Source: a virus | Length of the DNA: 44,689 nucleotides | IMG/VR virus record: IMGVR_UViG_3300042330_000397 | Coordinates: 1 to 44,689 of that record | Reading direction: 5' to 3' (one strand) | Part shown: piece after piece, positions 22,952 through 30,095 of the stretch | Numbering within the stretch: position 1 is the first letter of the stretch | How the letters are laid out: each line of letters opens with the position of its first letter | Program-made: the position numbers and the translations under genes | Notes under the pieces: model-generated | The model's database searches: none | What the model was told of the DNA's origin: nothing | Seen by the model: only the letters and a program-made list of their open reading frames with translations

Positions 22952-23598
22952 AAGTGTGGGCATTTCACCTACATAGTTTTTATTCTCGGACTATACCATT
23001 TATTTGAAAATTAGCACCCTCTTGTTTTATATAAACCTTCCTGCCGTATACATTTAAGTTAGGTTGATTAAATAAGAGTAGGGTCACGTAATTAATTTAT
23101 TTTCACTGATGGGCTTTAATTAAGAGGCTTCACCTTCAATTTTAGTGTTAATTAACTACTTGCTGAGAACTCGTTTGTGTTGTATAGACATACATTGTTC
23201 GTATCTATATTTCATGGAATAGTTTTCTTTCTCAAGGGAACAACACATCTACCATTACTGATAGTATTTTATGAATTGTAAATATTCAATTAGAATTAAT
23301 TACTTTCTGATTTATTAATTAATATTCTCCGCCTATTAGACGTTATTAAAAGTTAATTATTTATAATTTAAAGGACTTCGTTAACCTTACATTCAGTTTA
23401 TGTATTATCCTGAATGGTTTTGCTCTATGATACACATTGAGCAGTAAATACATTAGAGGTTCAATATAGTGTGTACAGGCACTAGCATACAATTAAATGT
23501 TCTGTTCTGTTCCTATTACTAAGACAATAACATTTACTACAAGTGAAGTAGCTATGGTAATACGACACCATATTATTTAATTTCCTTTTAACGTAGTA

Positions 23599-23630
23599 TT
23601 GACCTCTAAATAAGTTGACCTCTAAATAAG
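23599..23630. repeat. 16-bp tandem duplication
   Basis: ttgacctctaaataag occurs twice without spacer, just beside a 17-bp inverted repeat. Confidence 0.9.
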
Positions 23631-23720
23631 TATGCAATTGTAATACCCGAACTTTCTTACCAGTAAGTTGACTCTTTCTTACAATCAGCGGTATCGTGGA
23701 TATATTACAATTGCATACTT
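23628..23720. repeat. 17-bp perfect inverted repeat around a 59-nt loop
   Basis: aagtatgcaattgtaat and attacaattgcatactt are exact reverse complements. The loop itself holds a small cttaccagtaag hairpin. As RNA this makes a very stable tRNA-sized structure. Confidence 0.85.
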
Positions 23721-23972
23721 AGGAACTAATTATATGTAAGACTCTCTTGTTAGCATAAGCTAAGATTGGCATGTTACATTAATTAGGTAGTTTCACATCT
23801 TATCACAGAATGGCAACTCAACGAGTAATCTCTGCTATTTAAGAAGTCTTTATATCTACTTGAGTTGTGGTGCATTATATCCTTTGTGTAAGTTGTAGTA
23901 AAAACTATACAATCACCTATTACTAGGCAAATTTAAGATTTTTATGTTACTACAACTATACACATTGGAATA

Positions 23973-24185
23973 TTATCTATTTATTCTTAATAACCATAAC
24001 ACTATATGTGCGATAATTAACACAACAATTACAACAGGCCATAAGAATATTATTATGTATACTATTTTATTGCTAGTAGTTGTATAAGTTGTATTTTTAG
24101 AAGTTATTGAATCTAAAGATATAAATACTCCTATACCTATTGAAAGGTATAAGAGTATTGCAAGGATTATTTGAATTATTACCAT
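23973..24185 (-). CDS. Small two-span membrane protein
   Basis: A 70-residue protein: MVIIQIILAILLYLSIGIGVFI, a Ser/Thr-rich loop (TSKNTTYTTTSNK), then IVYIIIFLWPVVIVVLIIAHIV and a basic end. It follows another small membrane protein with 3 nt between them. Function unknown. Confidence 0.65.
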   Translation of the reverse strand: MVIIQIILAILLYLSIGIGVFISLDSITSKNTTYTTTSNKIVYIIIFLWPVVIVVLIIAHIVLWLLRINR

Positions 24186-24188
24186 AAA

Positions 24189-24404
24189 TTAATCTCTAAA
24201 AACAGGTTTAACATTAATTTCGTAATATTCAAAAAGTGAGGGGATAACCATCCACCAATGAAAGAACATTATGTATATTACAAACCAACCTGGATTTGAT
24301 ATAACTTCTTTATATGGCAACCATAATAATCCTATACCTGATAGGATTAAGAAATACAATACAGTTAATGCAATGTATGATAAGATGTAGATAATAACTT
24401 TCAT
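24189..24404 (-). CDS. Small two-span membrane protein
   Basis: A 71-residue protein: IIYILSYIALTVLYFLILSGIG, then a short loop and WFVIYIMFFHWWMVIPSLFEYY, with several Trp at the membrane edge. Pairs with the following membrane gene in one operon. Function unknown. Confidence 0.65.
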   Translation of the reverse strand: MKVIIYILSYIALTVLYFLILSGIGLLWLPYKEVISNPGWFVIYIMFFHWWMVIPSLFEYYEINVKPVFRD

Positions 24405-24406
24405 AA

Positions 24407-24544
24407 TTAATAAGCTTTAAGGATGAAAGGTGCTTCATTAATTGGTTTAGACGGATTTCTAGGTTTATCAACACTAGTTGCTTGTCTAATTGGTCTAACT
24501 GTTTGGCTAGAACCAGTGTAAATTGGATGTGAATTTGCGTACAT
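24407..24544 (-). CDS. Hypothetical 45-aa protein
   Basis: Reads MYANSHPIYTGSSQTVRPIR, then QATSVDKPRNPSKPINEAPF and ends ILKAY. Pro/Ser-rich and unstructured in appearance. It lies 2 nt before the membrane gene, which supports translation. The ~270 nt upstream hold a tRNA-like element and one hairpin. Confidence 0.5.
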   Translation of the reverse strand: MYANSHPIYTGSSQTVRPIRQATSVDKPRNPSKPINEAPFILKAY

Positions 24545-24615
24545 GATTTTTATTATTATTGTTGATGTTTAAATTGTTTAATTGGTTATTATTGAATTTT
24601 ATTTTAAACTTTTGT

Positions 24616-24681
24616 TGGTGTCTTAGCAGGAATTAAACCTGCATTTTTACAGTATAGCCATTATTTGACTTTATAAGACAC
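24616..24681 (-). tRNA. Short tRNA-like element with 8-bp acceptor stem
   Basis: GTGTCTTA pairs perfectly with TAAGACAC, followed by CA. GCAGG TTTAATT CCTGC is a textbook T arm and AGTC...GGCT a possible D arm. But only ~12 nt (TACTGTAAAAAT) remain for the anticodon arm and variable loop; CTGTAAA resembles a tRNA-Tyr anticodon loop (GTA) without a stem. Hence a 66-nt minimal or degenerate tRNA. Just upstream (24,711-24,792) is another hairpin with 9-bp ends ttgtaatac/gtattacaa. Confidence 0.45.
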
Positions 24682-24815
24682 TTTTAAAATCCCTCTGCAT
24701 TTAGTTGTAATACTATAGGTCGTTGATGAAAAGACTTTACCATATTTTACAGCATAACATGATATGTTATGTATTGGTATTACAATTGCTAACCTTACAG
24801 TTAATGCATTGGGTT

Positions 24816-25145
24816 TTACCATTGATTACTTCTTGATTCATCATCATAAAAGTTTTTACCTAAACCATTATTAGCAATTTCAGCTTTTTGTACTTTTTTA
24901 TGAACAGTATTATATATTATTACTATCTCATGGTTTAAAGCAACATAATCAGATTTACCTAGTATATCAGACACATAACTTATTTTATTACCATAATGTA
25001 AATTATTAAACCATTCAATTTTATGTTTGTTACTATTCTTCACAATCATTTTAAGTACATTACGTAGGTGATTAATATCCATATCATCTATAGATATTAA
25101 TTCACCATTACGTTGTTTCCAGTAAACTATTTCTTTACTGCTCAT
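24816..25145 (-). CDS. Hypothetical protein, probable paralogue of the 102-aa protein at 20 kb
   Basis: A 109-residue protein beginning KEIVYWKQRNGELISIDDMD, then INHLRNVLKMIVKNSNKHK. The 'WKxxNGxLxxIxxLxxxHLxN' opening matches the protein at 20 kb. Helical, charged; unknown role. It overlaps the next gene by 11 nt. Confidence 0.6.
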   Translation of the reverse strand: MSSKEIVYWKQRNGELISIDDMDINHLRNVLKMIVKNSNKHKIEWFNNLHYGNKISYVSDILGKSDYVALNHEIVIIYNTVHKKVQKAEIANNGLGKNFYDDESRSNQW

Positions 25146-25386
25146 TTGATTGATTTTCTAAAGCATTAAGTTCACATTTGTTTTGTAAATCTTGTAAATT
25201 TTCAGCTTTTATTAAAGCCCATTTTAAAATACTTACTAATTCATCAATATCTTTACCATCTCTGTTTATAGTATAGATTATGTGTTCTTTTAATTTGTCC
25301 ATTTTGTTTTGCATATTATTACAACTTGCCAGTTGCTTGTTAAATTTGTTTTGAGTTTGAATATTAAATGTTGCTATAAATAACAT
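25135..25386 (-). CDS. Hypothetical helical protein
   Basis: An 83-residue product with helices KMDKLKEHIIYTINRDGKD and ELVSILKWALIKAENLQDLQ. Internal Met codons near residue 24 or 28 are alternative starts. Function unknown. Confidence 0.5.
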   Translation of the reverse strand: MLFIATFNIQTQNKFNKQLASCNNMQNKMDKLKEHIIYTINRDGKDIDELVSILKWALIKAENLQDLQNKCELNALENQSNEQ

Positions 25387-25742
25387 ATCCCCTAACTAAA
25401 TTTAAACATTCTCTGAATGTTCTGTTTTAACAGCATAGGATTGAAATATGTTATTTATAGACTGGTTTGAGCTACCATGCACCACTTGTATTTATTATTG
25501 TTTGTACTCTATGAAAGGAACATAAAAGAGTTTATTTGTTATAGTTTATTGATTGTTAGTAAACTATAAGTGTTATAGATATAAGTTTGTGAAATGTTGG
25601 TGCTTGGAGAAACAGCTTAAAAACGTTTTGGGCTGTCTCTCTATCAAGCACTTAGCGTACGCAACACACTATTTTACTTTAAGTTATGCTATATAACTTG
25701 TTGATTATCATTTAAATATTAATGACAAGGGTAAATTGAAGT
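25387..25742 (-). other. Non-coding stretch with several hairpins
   Basis: No gene seen. Hairpins include aacattc tct gaatgtt near 25407, atagttta/taaactat near 25543-25570, and a large one near 25607-25660 whose ends gtgcttg/caagcac enclose a second helix (gagaaacagc/gctgtctctc) and are followed on the minus strand by CA. The last one has tRNA-like ends but no T loop. It may be a leader or a small structured RNA. Confidence 0.45.
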
Positions 25743-25780
25743 AAAAAGGCTTGAGGATTATTCATCCCCAGCCCTTTTTT
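25743..25780 (-). terminator. Rho-independent terminator
   Basis: aaaaaggcttgaggat and atccccagcccttttt pair with two mismatches around a short loop and are flanked by T-runs on both strands. It ends the monocistronic gene next to the divergent region. Confidence 0.8.
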
Positions 25781-25781
25781 T

Positions 25782-26060
25782 CTAACGTAATAACGTAGCA
25801 ATAGCCATTGCAATGTCTGGATTTGCTTTCAATAAGCTAATCTTATCATTAACAGCCATTCTGTTGTCATTGCTGAAACCAACTACATTAGTATATGGTT
25901 TATCATCAACGATTACGTCTTCTAAGCAGATGTGAGTGTCGTTAGCACTTGGTTCTTGTTTTGACCAATGTTTGCCATTGATTAAATACATTTGTTTACC
26001 TGCATTACTTCCTTTGCTTGGTACGATAGCAGCAACTGCCTCGATTAATTCTTTGTTCAT
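25782..26060 (-). CDS. Hypothetical protein, first minus-strand gene after the divergent region
   Basis: From ATG (MNKELIEAVAAIVPSKGSNA) the 92-residue product continues with KQMYLINGKHWSKQEPSAND, a strand-rich middle and a helical end (PDIAMAIATLLR). A longer alternative start lacks an ATG. Placed alone between the divergent promoter region and a terminator, it could be an early gene. Function unknown. Confidence 0.65.
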   Translation of the reverse strand: MNKELIEAVAAIVPSKGSNAGKQMYLINGKHWSKQEPSANDTHICLEDVIVDDKPYTNVVGFSNDNRMAVNDKISLLKANPDIAMAIATLLR

Positions 26061-26187
26061 ACTTGTTTTATTTAAGGGTTTAATTCGATACGGGGTATAA
26101 TACTTCCGCAAGACTGACAGGGGAGTAAGTTGTTACCTGCATCACGCTCACACCGATTTCCAATTTTTTAAAAAATTAAAAAAATTA

Positions 26188-26416
26188 TTTTTTATAAGTC
26201 ACACACCTTATAATCACCTTTTATAAGTTCATAGACTTATAAGTGATGGATAGGTATTGATAATCAACAACTTATAATCCATGTTCATTTCACTCTGACA
26301 TAACACATTGATAGTCAATGACATGATGTAGTAAAATATAGTATTAATATATACTATAATTTGAGTAGTGATGTCTCTGATTATCAACAATATACAACTG
26401 ACCAAAATGAACATGG
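26188..26416. promoter_or_regulatory. Divergent regulatory / candidate origin region with dyads and TTATAA repeats
   Basis: The left part has at least five TTATAA-centred repeats (ttataagtcac, cttataatcac, ttataagttca, cttataagtga, cttataatcc). Two crossed inverted repeats follow: ttgataatca (26257) with tgattatcaa (26378), and ccatgttcattt (26279) with aaatgaacatgg (26405). Between them are palindromes cattga tag tcaatg and a tatagtat...atactata dyad. All minus-strand genes read away on one side and plus-strand genes on the other. Iteron- and operator-like; an origin role is inference. The remaining ~100 nt on each side show nothing clear. Confidence 0.6.
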
Positions 26417-26505
26417 TTCAAAATAATGTTTTTCCTAAATAATTAGTTGTTAGAAAAGTTATTAATATTTATTCACAAATATGCTAATAATCGTATTTAT
26501 GTTCA

Positions 26506-26513
26506 TATATTTG
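26506..26513 (+). promoter_or_regulatory. TAnnTTTG box for the rightward operon
   Basis: TATATTTG lies 13 nt before the first plus-strand ATG. The matching TTG at -33 is not evident, so a regulated or partial Bacteroidota promoter. Confidence 0.5.
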
Positions 26514-26526
26514 AACCATAATATAA

Positions 26527-26742
26527 ATGGATATGGATATAAGAGAAATATTAAAGAATGTTAAAGAAATAGATTATGAGCAAGAATATATTAAATGTAA
26601 AGAATCTCCTTATTATTTTGCTACTAATTATTTATATGTAGAAGGAGTAGATGGAGTAAAACAGAAATTTACAACTATATATTCAGAAGAAGAATTTAAT
26701 AGTCTTTGTATTCCAACACTTGTAAGAAAAAGAAGAAAATAA
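26527..26742 (+). CDS. Hypothetical small protein
   Basis: A 71-residue charged protein (MDMDIREILKNVKEIDYEQE...ESPYYFATNYLYVEGVDG) ending RKRRK. The segment 'YIKCKESPYYFATNY' resembles the N-terminal region found in some phage terminases and replication proteins, but that is too weak to name. It is the first gene rightward of the divergent region. Confidence 0.6.
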   Translation: MDMDIREILKNVKEIDYEQEYIKCKESPYYFATNYLYVEGVDGVKQKFTTIYSEEEFNSLCIPTLVRKRRK

Positions 26743-26773
26743 AAGTAGATATAAAAACTTTCAAAAGAAAGAT

Positions 26774-27037
26774 ATGGAATCAGTAACAATTAGTTTGGAA
26801 AAGTATGAAAATATGTCTAAAGGAATAGACAGAAAAGTTAAAGAATTACACGAATTTTTAAAAAAGTATGAAAATGTTTATGATGAATTACATAAAAAAT
26901 ATCTTTTTAAAGAAAAACAACTTGATGAACTTATGAAAATATTGGTAAATAATTTAGGGATTAATATTCAATTCGACCTTAAAGGAGAACCTAGAATATT
27001 AAACAATCCTATGAATTTTAATTACGCTAGTAAATGA
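26774..27037 (+). CDS. Hypothetical coiled-coil protein
   Basis: An 87-residue product, mostly one helix (EKYENMSKGIDRKVKELHEF, LKKYENVYDELHKKYLFKEK). It overlaps the RepL-like gene by 4 nt (ATGA), so the two are coupled. Function unknown. Confidence 0.6.
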   Translation: MESVTISLEKYENMSKGIDRKVKELHEFLKKYENVYDELHKKYLFKEKQLDELMKILVNNLGINIQFDLKGEPRILNNPMNFNYASK

Positions 27038-27555
27038 GTAAACACACACCTGATGGATTAAAATCTGCAATCTCACCTTTCTTGGAAAACCTAGTTATAC
27101 CTACTGTAGCATTATATAAGGTAGAAGCTAGAATAGACCCTACTAACATTAAGGTTGCAGATGGAGTAATAAATTCTGTAGGTATAGTGGACCAAGTTAA
27201 AAAAACATTTATTGTTGAAAAAGATAGAAGAATTAACTTGTATTATGAAAATAATGGTGTAGATTTGAGACCGTATTACAGTAAGTTATCTAAAGAAGGA
27301 AGGATGTTACTAGATTATTTATTGTTGTATTGTTTAAGAGAAGATAAATTACATTGTTATATTGATTCTCAAGAATTTATGAAGATATATGGTGTATCTT
27401 CCAGAACTACAGTATGGAATAGTAAAAAGAATTTAGTAGATATTGGATTTATAGCAGCTACATCTTATACAGGTTGGTATTGGATAAATCCTAAATTCTT
27501 CTTTAAAGGAGAAAGACTTAAATGTGATGCATTAAAAGATAATAGAGAAATATGA
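27034..27555 (+). CDS. RepL-like winged-helix protein (replication initiator or regulator)
   Basis: The C-terminal half (about 85-165) reads SKEGRMLLDYLLLYCLREDK, then FMKIYGVSSRTTVWNSKKNL and YTGWYWINPKFFFKGERL. This follows the plasmid RepL winged helix: a start helix, a helix-turn-helix with 'G(V)SxRT', then strands ending in 'INPxxFxxGxR'. RepL-type genes are known in crAss-like phages and linked to plasmid-like replication. The repeats 600 nt upstream would be suitable targets. A transcription regulator with the same fold cannot be excluded. Confidence 0.6.
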   Translation: MSKHTPDGLKSAISPFLENLVIPTVALYKVEARIDPTNIKVADGVINSVGIVDQVKKTFIVEKDRRINLYYENNGVDLRPYYSKLSKEGRMLLDYLLLYCLREDKLHCYIDSQEFMKIYGVSSRTTVWNSKKNLVDIGFIAATSYTGWYWINPKFFFKGERLKCDALKDNREI

Positions 27556-27737
27556 ACAACTTTAATATTAGCATTAAACCAGATAATCTATCAATAGATG
27601 AATGGTGTGCAGAAATCCAAGTTAAATATGACCAAGGATTAGATTATAAGGCAGTTAATAAATATTATACTGATTTAAAAAAGCCTAAAAGTAATACTGA
27701 ATACTCTCAAATAATGAAAAACAAATGGAAGAAATAA
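27552..27737 (+). CDS. Hypothetical small protein
   Basis: A 61-residue product (NISIKPDNLSIDEWCAEIQV...KPKSNTEYSQIMKNKWKK) overlapping both neighbours by a few nt. Function unknown. Confidence 0.55.
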   Translation: MNNFNISIKPDNLSIDEWCAEIQVKYDQGLDYKAVNKYYTDLKKPKSNTEYSQIMKNKWKK

Positions 27738-27823
27738 TAAAACTGGCTTGTCAATTAATGATGCAAGGTATTGAATATAATATAGTTATAGGAATAAACG
27801 AAATAAATTTAGAATTAAAATAA
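27725..27823 (+). CDS. Hypothetical 32-aa peptide
   Basis: Reads MEEIIKLACQLMMQGIEYNI, then VIGINEINLELK. It starts within the end of the previous gene and stops 6 nt before the GroES-like start, filling the gap. Short, so only moderately supported. Confidence 0.4.
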   Translation: MEEIIKLACQLMMQGIEYNIVIGINEINLELK

Positions 27824-27829
27824 ATAACA

Positions 27830-28222
27830 ATGAAAGAACCAAAAGGAAGATTAGCTGTTAATTCAGAAGGATTATTAGCAGAAACGAATGAACTTGATAT
27901 TACTAAAATAGACAAGTTAGCAAAATTAGAAGGAGAAGTTCAAGAAGGACGTATAGTTCTTCAACCACTTCCACAAAAAGAAAAGATTATTGGAGGTATT
28001 ATACTTCCTGGAGTATTAGGAGAGTTTAGGTGTGCAGTAATTACTAGCTATCCAAATTCTAAATTTAAAAGAGGAGACGTAGTTGCTCTTAAACTTTCAG
28101 ATTTTCCTGGAGGAATGCCACCACAAGTTGACTTTTTAGAAGGAGTTCCTTGTACAATTCTTTTTGAATCTTTTATTTGGTACAAATATGCCTACAGAAT
28201 TGAAGACGAATCAGCAATATAG
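27830..28222 (+). CDS. GroES-like co-chaperonin (phage gp31-like)
   Basis: Residues ~40-130 follow the GroES barrel: GRIVLQPLPQKEKIIGGIILPG, then EFRCAVITSYPNSKFKRGDVVAL and VPCTILFESFIWYKYAYRI. The GGIILP sequence is the mobile-loop end that docks on GroEL. An N-terminal extension of ~38 residues is extra. T4 and other large phages encode such proteins to fold their capsid protein with host GroEL, which fits its place ahead of the virion genes. Confidence 0.65.
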   Translation: MKEPKGRLAVNSEGLLAETNELDITKIDKLAKLEGEVQEGRIVLQPLPQKEKIIGGIILPGVLGEFRCAVITSYPNSKFKRGDVVALKLSDFPGGMPPQVDFLEGVPCTILFESFIWYKYAYRIEDESAI

Positions 28223-28388
28223 ACTTGAAGCTGTAGAAGTGGGTTTGGCTATTGAAGTCAAACCTAACTTCTTGCTTTTTAGTAGCATAAGTCCAGAAAG
28301 ATTTACTTTTGAGACTTTTGAAGAGTATAAGTTTAGACAAAAAATTACTAAAAGGACAACTAAAAAGTACTTAAATCCTAAAAATTAA
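28188..28388 (+). CDS. Hypothetical small protein
   Basis: The ATG chosen gives 66 residues (MPTELKTNQQYRLEAVEVGL...FETFEEYKFRQKITKR) overlapping the GroES-like gene by 35 nt. An upstream start would overlap more. The 'FETFEEYKFRQKI' portion is common in small Bacteroidota phage proteins. Unknown role. Confidence 0.55.
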   Translation: MPTELKTNQQYRLEAVEVGLAIEVKPNFLLFSSISPERFTFETFEEYKFRQKITKRTTKKYLNPKN

Positions 28389-28402
28389 TTATCTTTGTGG
28401 CT

Positions 28403-29035
28403 ATGAATGAATTGTTTACTGTTGATTATGCATTAAATTATGAAGGTTGGACTTACGACAAAGACGTAGCTCCTTATAATGTATATAAGCTTGAACAATT
28501 TACGATTAGGGTAAGAAGAAACGATTTTTACTTAGTGTTACATATAACTAATGGATGTGGAGAGGTAGTATTTTATGGTAGAATTTATACAATATCAGAG
28601 TATAAGGTTAAGGTGAAAAGGCATTTATATAAATGGAAATGTAGACCCTCAGTTAATATTAATCCTAGTCCTTCTACTCAACCTCCTGTAGGAATACCTA
28701 GAGTTATTAATTTAACTTATTATGAATATGAAGCAATTCCTCCAACTAATATATTAGAAATATTAGGAGAAGAAAGTGAATTGGTTAATCCTACTATTAT
28801 TCCTGATATAGTTCTTACAACAACTGTAGGACTTCCTCAATATTTAACTATAGGAGGAACTGCTCCAATTGTAGGTAATTATACTGATAATTTAATATTT
28901 AGAGGTTTAACTTCAGGTATTTTGTTTACAGTAACTTTAAATATAACAGTTATTTTAGCAGAAGGATATATTATATTAGAAGATGGAAATTATATAATAC
29001 AAGAAATAAATAATGGTTTAATATTATTAGAATAA
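28403..29035 (+). CDS. Putative virion protein with Ig-like / putative-Ig-type strands
   Basis: Residues 1-85 form a strand-rich unit (NVYKLEQFTIRVRRNDFYLV, HITNGCGEVVFYGRIYT). After a Pro-rich hinge (PSPSTQPPVGIP) a second part reads like an Ig-type domain (LPQYLTIGGTAPIVGNYTDN, FTVTLNITVILAE), ending in short repeats (YIILEDGNYIIQEINNGLILLE). Likely a minor virion or fibre component. A TATCTTTG box sits 5 nt before the ATG, arguing against the GTG start 2 codons upstream. Family not recognised. Confidence 0.6.
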   Translation: MNELFTVDYALNYEGWTYDKDVAPYNVYKLEQFTIRVRRNDFYLVLHITNGCGEVVFYGRIYTISEYKVKVKRHLYKWKCRPSVNINPSPSTQPPVGIPRVINLTYYEYEAIPPTNILEILGEESELVNPTIIPDIVLTTTVGLPQYLTIGGTAPIVGNYTDNLIFRGLTSGILFTVTLNITVILAEGYIILEDGNYIIQEINNGLILLE

Positions 29036-29038
29036 AAA

Positions 29039-29632
29039 ATGTCAAATAAAAAAATATCAGAAATGGATTATAAGCAGTTATCTGCTGATGACCAATTTCC
29101 AACAGTAAATGCTTCTCTTCCTCAAGAAAATAATTATGCATTAGGTGCAGACATCCCACTACTTGTAGGTATTTCAGTATGGAACTCAAGTGCTACGTAT
29201 GCTGTAGGGCATTTAGTAATTTACAATAGCTCTACAGTATCAGGTATATTTAGAGTAGTTACTACTACTTCAGCAGGAGATGCCCCAGAAGGTACAGGTG
29301 CTGCAAAATTTGTATCATATGCTTTAAGTTGGATTAACACTGCTCACGTAGACAATGATAACATTAGTTATGAAAGAACTGGAGTTTTAACTGTTTCTCT
29401 CACTGGAGCAGCAACTGAGAATTTTACTATTAATAGTAGTTTAGTAACATCATCTACTTCTCATAAAGTAACAGCAACCTTGTTTAGAACTCAAGCAGGA
29501 GGAAGTAGTGTTTCTGAAGATATTTTAATTAAATCTTTAGGTATAACTTCAGGTTCTATTACTTTTTATATAGAAAAAACAACATCTGGTTCATTAGGAA
29601 GTGTAAAAATAGCGTATACTATAGAAGGATAG
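29039..29632 (+). CDS. Putative fibre/head-decoration protein
   Basis: The 197-residue sequence begins with the adaptor-like ISEMDYKQLSADDQFPTVN, has VWNSSATYAVGHLVIYNSS (a carbohydrate-binding-type segment common in fibres), and continues in Ser/Thr/Gly-rich strands to the end. N-terminal adaptor followed by beta repeats is the usual phage head-fibre or tail-fibre plan. Which structure it decorates is unknown. Confidence 0.6.
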   Translation: MSNKKISEMDYKQLSADDQFPTVNASLPQENNYALGADIPLLVGISVWNSSATYAVGHLVIYNSSTVSGIFRVVTTTSAGDAPEGTGAAKFVSYALSWINTAHVDNDNISYERTGVLTVSLTGAATENFTINSSLVTSSTSHKVTATLFRTQAGGSSVSEDILIKSLGITSGSITFYIEKTTSGSLGSVKIAYTIEG

Positions 29633-29908
29633 ATGAATAATTTCTTAAAATCTAAAATAAAAGAGTTAGCTTTGAAACATAAACTGACTCAAACTCAAAT
29701 AAACGATATATTCTATTCTCAATTTAAACATGCAGCTAAAGTAATGTCAGAAGATTCAGTTTTACCTGAAGAAGATAGAAGAAGTATTAAAATAAAAGGC
29801 TTAGGAACATTTGAATATAATATGTTTAAAGCTAAAAAAATGACAAAAGTTAAAAAAGAAAAAGAAAATGCAAGAAAGAACATGGTTAAAAGCTCTTCCC
29901 AAGATTGA
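29633..29908 (+). CDS. HU/IHF-like DNA-binding protein
   Basis: A 91-residue protein. FLKSKIKELALKHKLTQTQI, then NDIFYSQFKHAAKVM and DRRSIKIKGLGTFEYNMFK match the HU/IHF order: two helices, then the 'IKIxGxGTF' strand before the DNA-binding arms. The tail is Lys-rich. crAss-like genomes carry an IHF-type gene near the terminase. Could help packaging or nucleoid organisation. Confidence 0.65.
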   Translation: MNNFLKSKIKELALKHKLTQTQINDIFYSQFKHAAKVMSEDSVLPEEDRRSIKIKGLGTFEYNMFKAKKMTKVKKEKENARKNMVKSSSQD

Positions 29909-30095
29909 GAAAGAGTTAGAATTAATTAAGATTTGTGTGGACACATTGCAAGTTATTGCAATTTTACCTACAACACCAACGACAAGTACAATACAATCAA
30001 ATGCTGAGAATATCTTAATGAGGTATTTCCAACAATTAGATGTATTGACGAGACCAAATGAGAAACCAATTAAAGTAGAATTAGATGATAACTAA
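29868..30095 (+). CDS. Hypothetical protein between HU-like and phosphoesterase genes
   Basis: A 75-residue helical protein (LPKIEKELELIKICVDTLQV, ...NAENILMRYFQQLDVL) starting 40 nt inside the HU-like gene and ending 11 nt into the next. Tight overlaps on both sides support it. No family recognised. Confidence 0.6.
   Translation: MQERTWLKALPKIEKELELIKICVDTLQVIAILPTTPTTSTIQSNAENILMRYFQQLDVLTRPNEKPIKVELDDN

Larger units (their letters stand above)
22952..23972 (-). other. ~1-kb hairpin-rich non-coding region
   Basis: No protein frame is convincing on either strand. The stretch is filled with long imperfect hairpins: tgtgtaagttgtagtaa near 23885 pairs with 23947-23964; caactca/tgagttg near 23815-23865; taagat/atcttat near 23760-23800; aaatgtt/aacattt near 23495-23535; cattcag/ctgaatg near 23390-23420. 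Several loops contain a similar TTAGTAATAGG-like sequence. Near 22988 the minus strand reads GGTATAGTCC and near 23126-23141 AATTGAAGGTGAAGCC, resembling group I intron S and P elements. Probably structured RNA, tRNA relics or an ORF-less intron. Confidence 0.5.

Noticed and set aside
26229-26414. 61-aa minus-strand frame in the divergent region
   Set aside because: Covers the dyads and repeats exactly and has Ile/Tyr-rich AT-driven content; no coding context.
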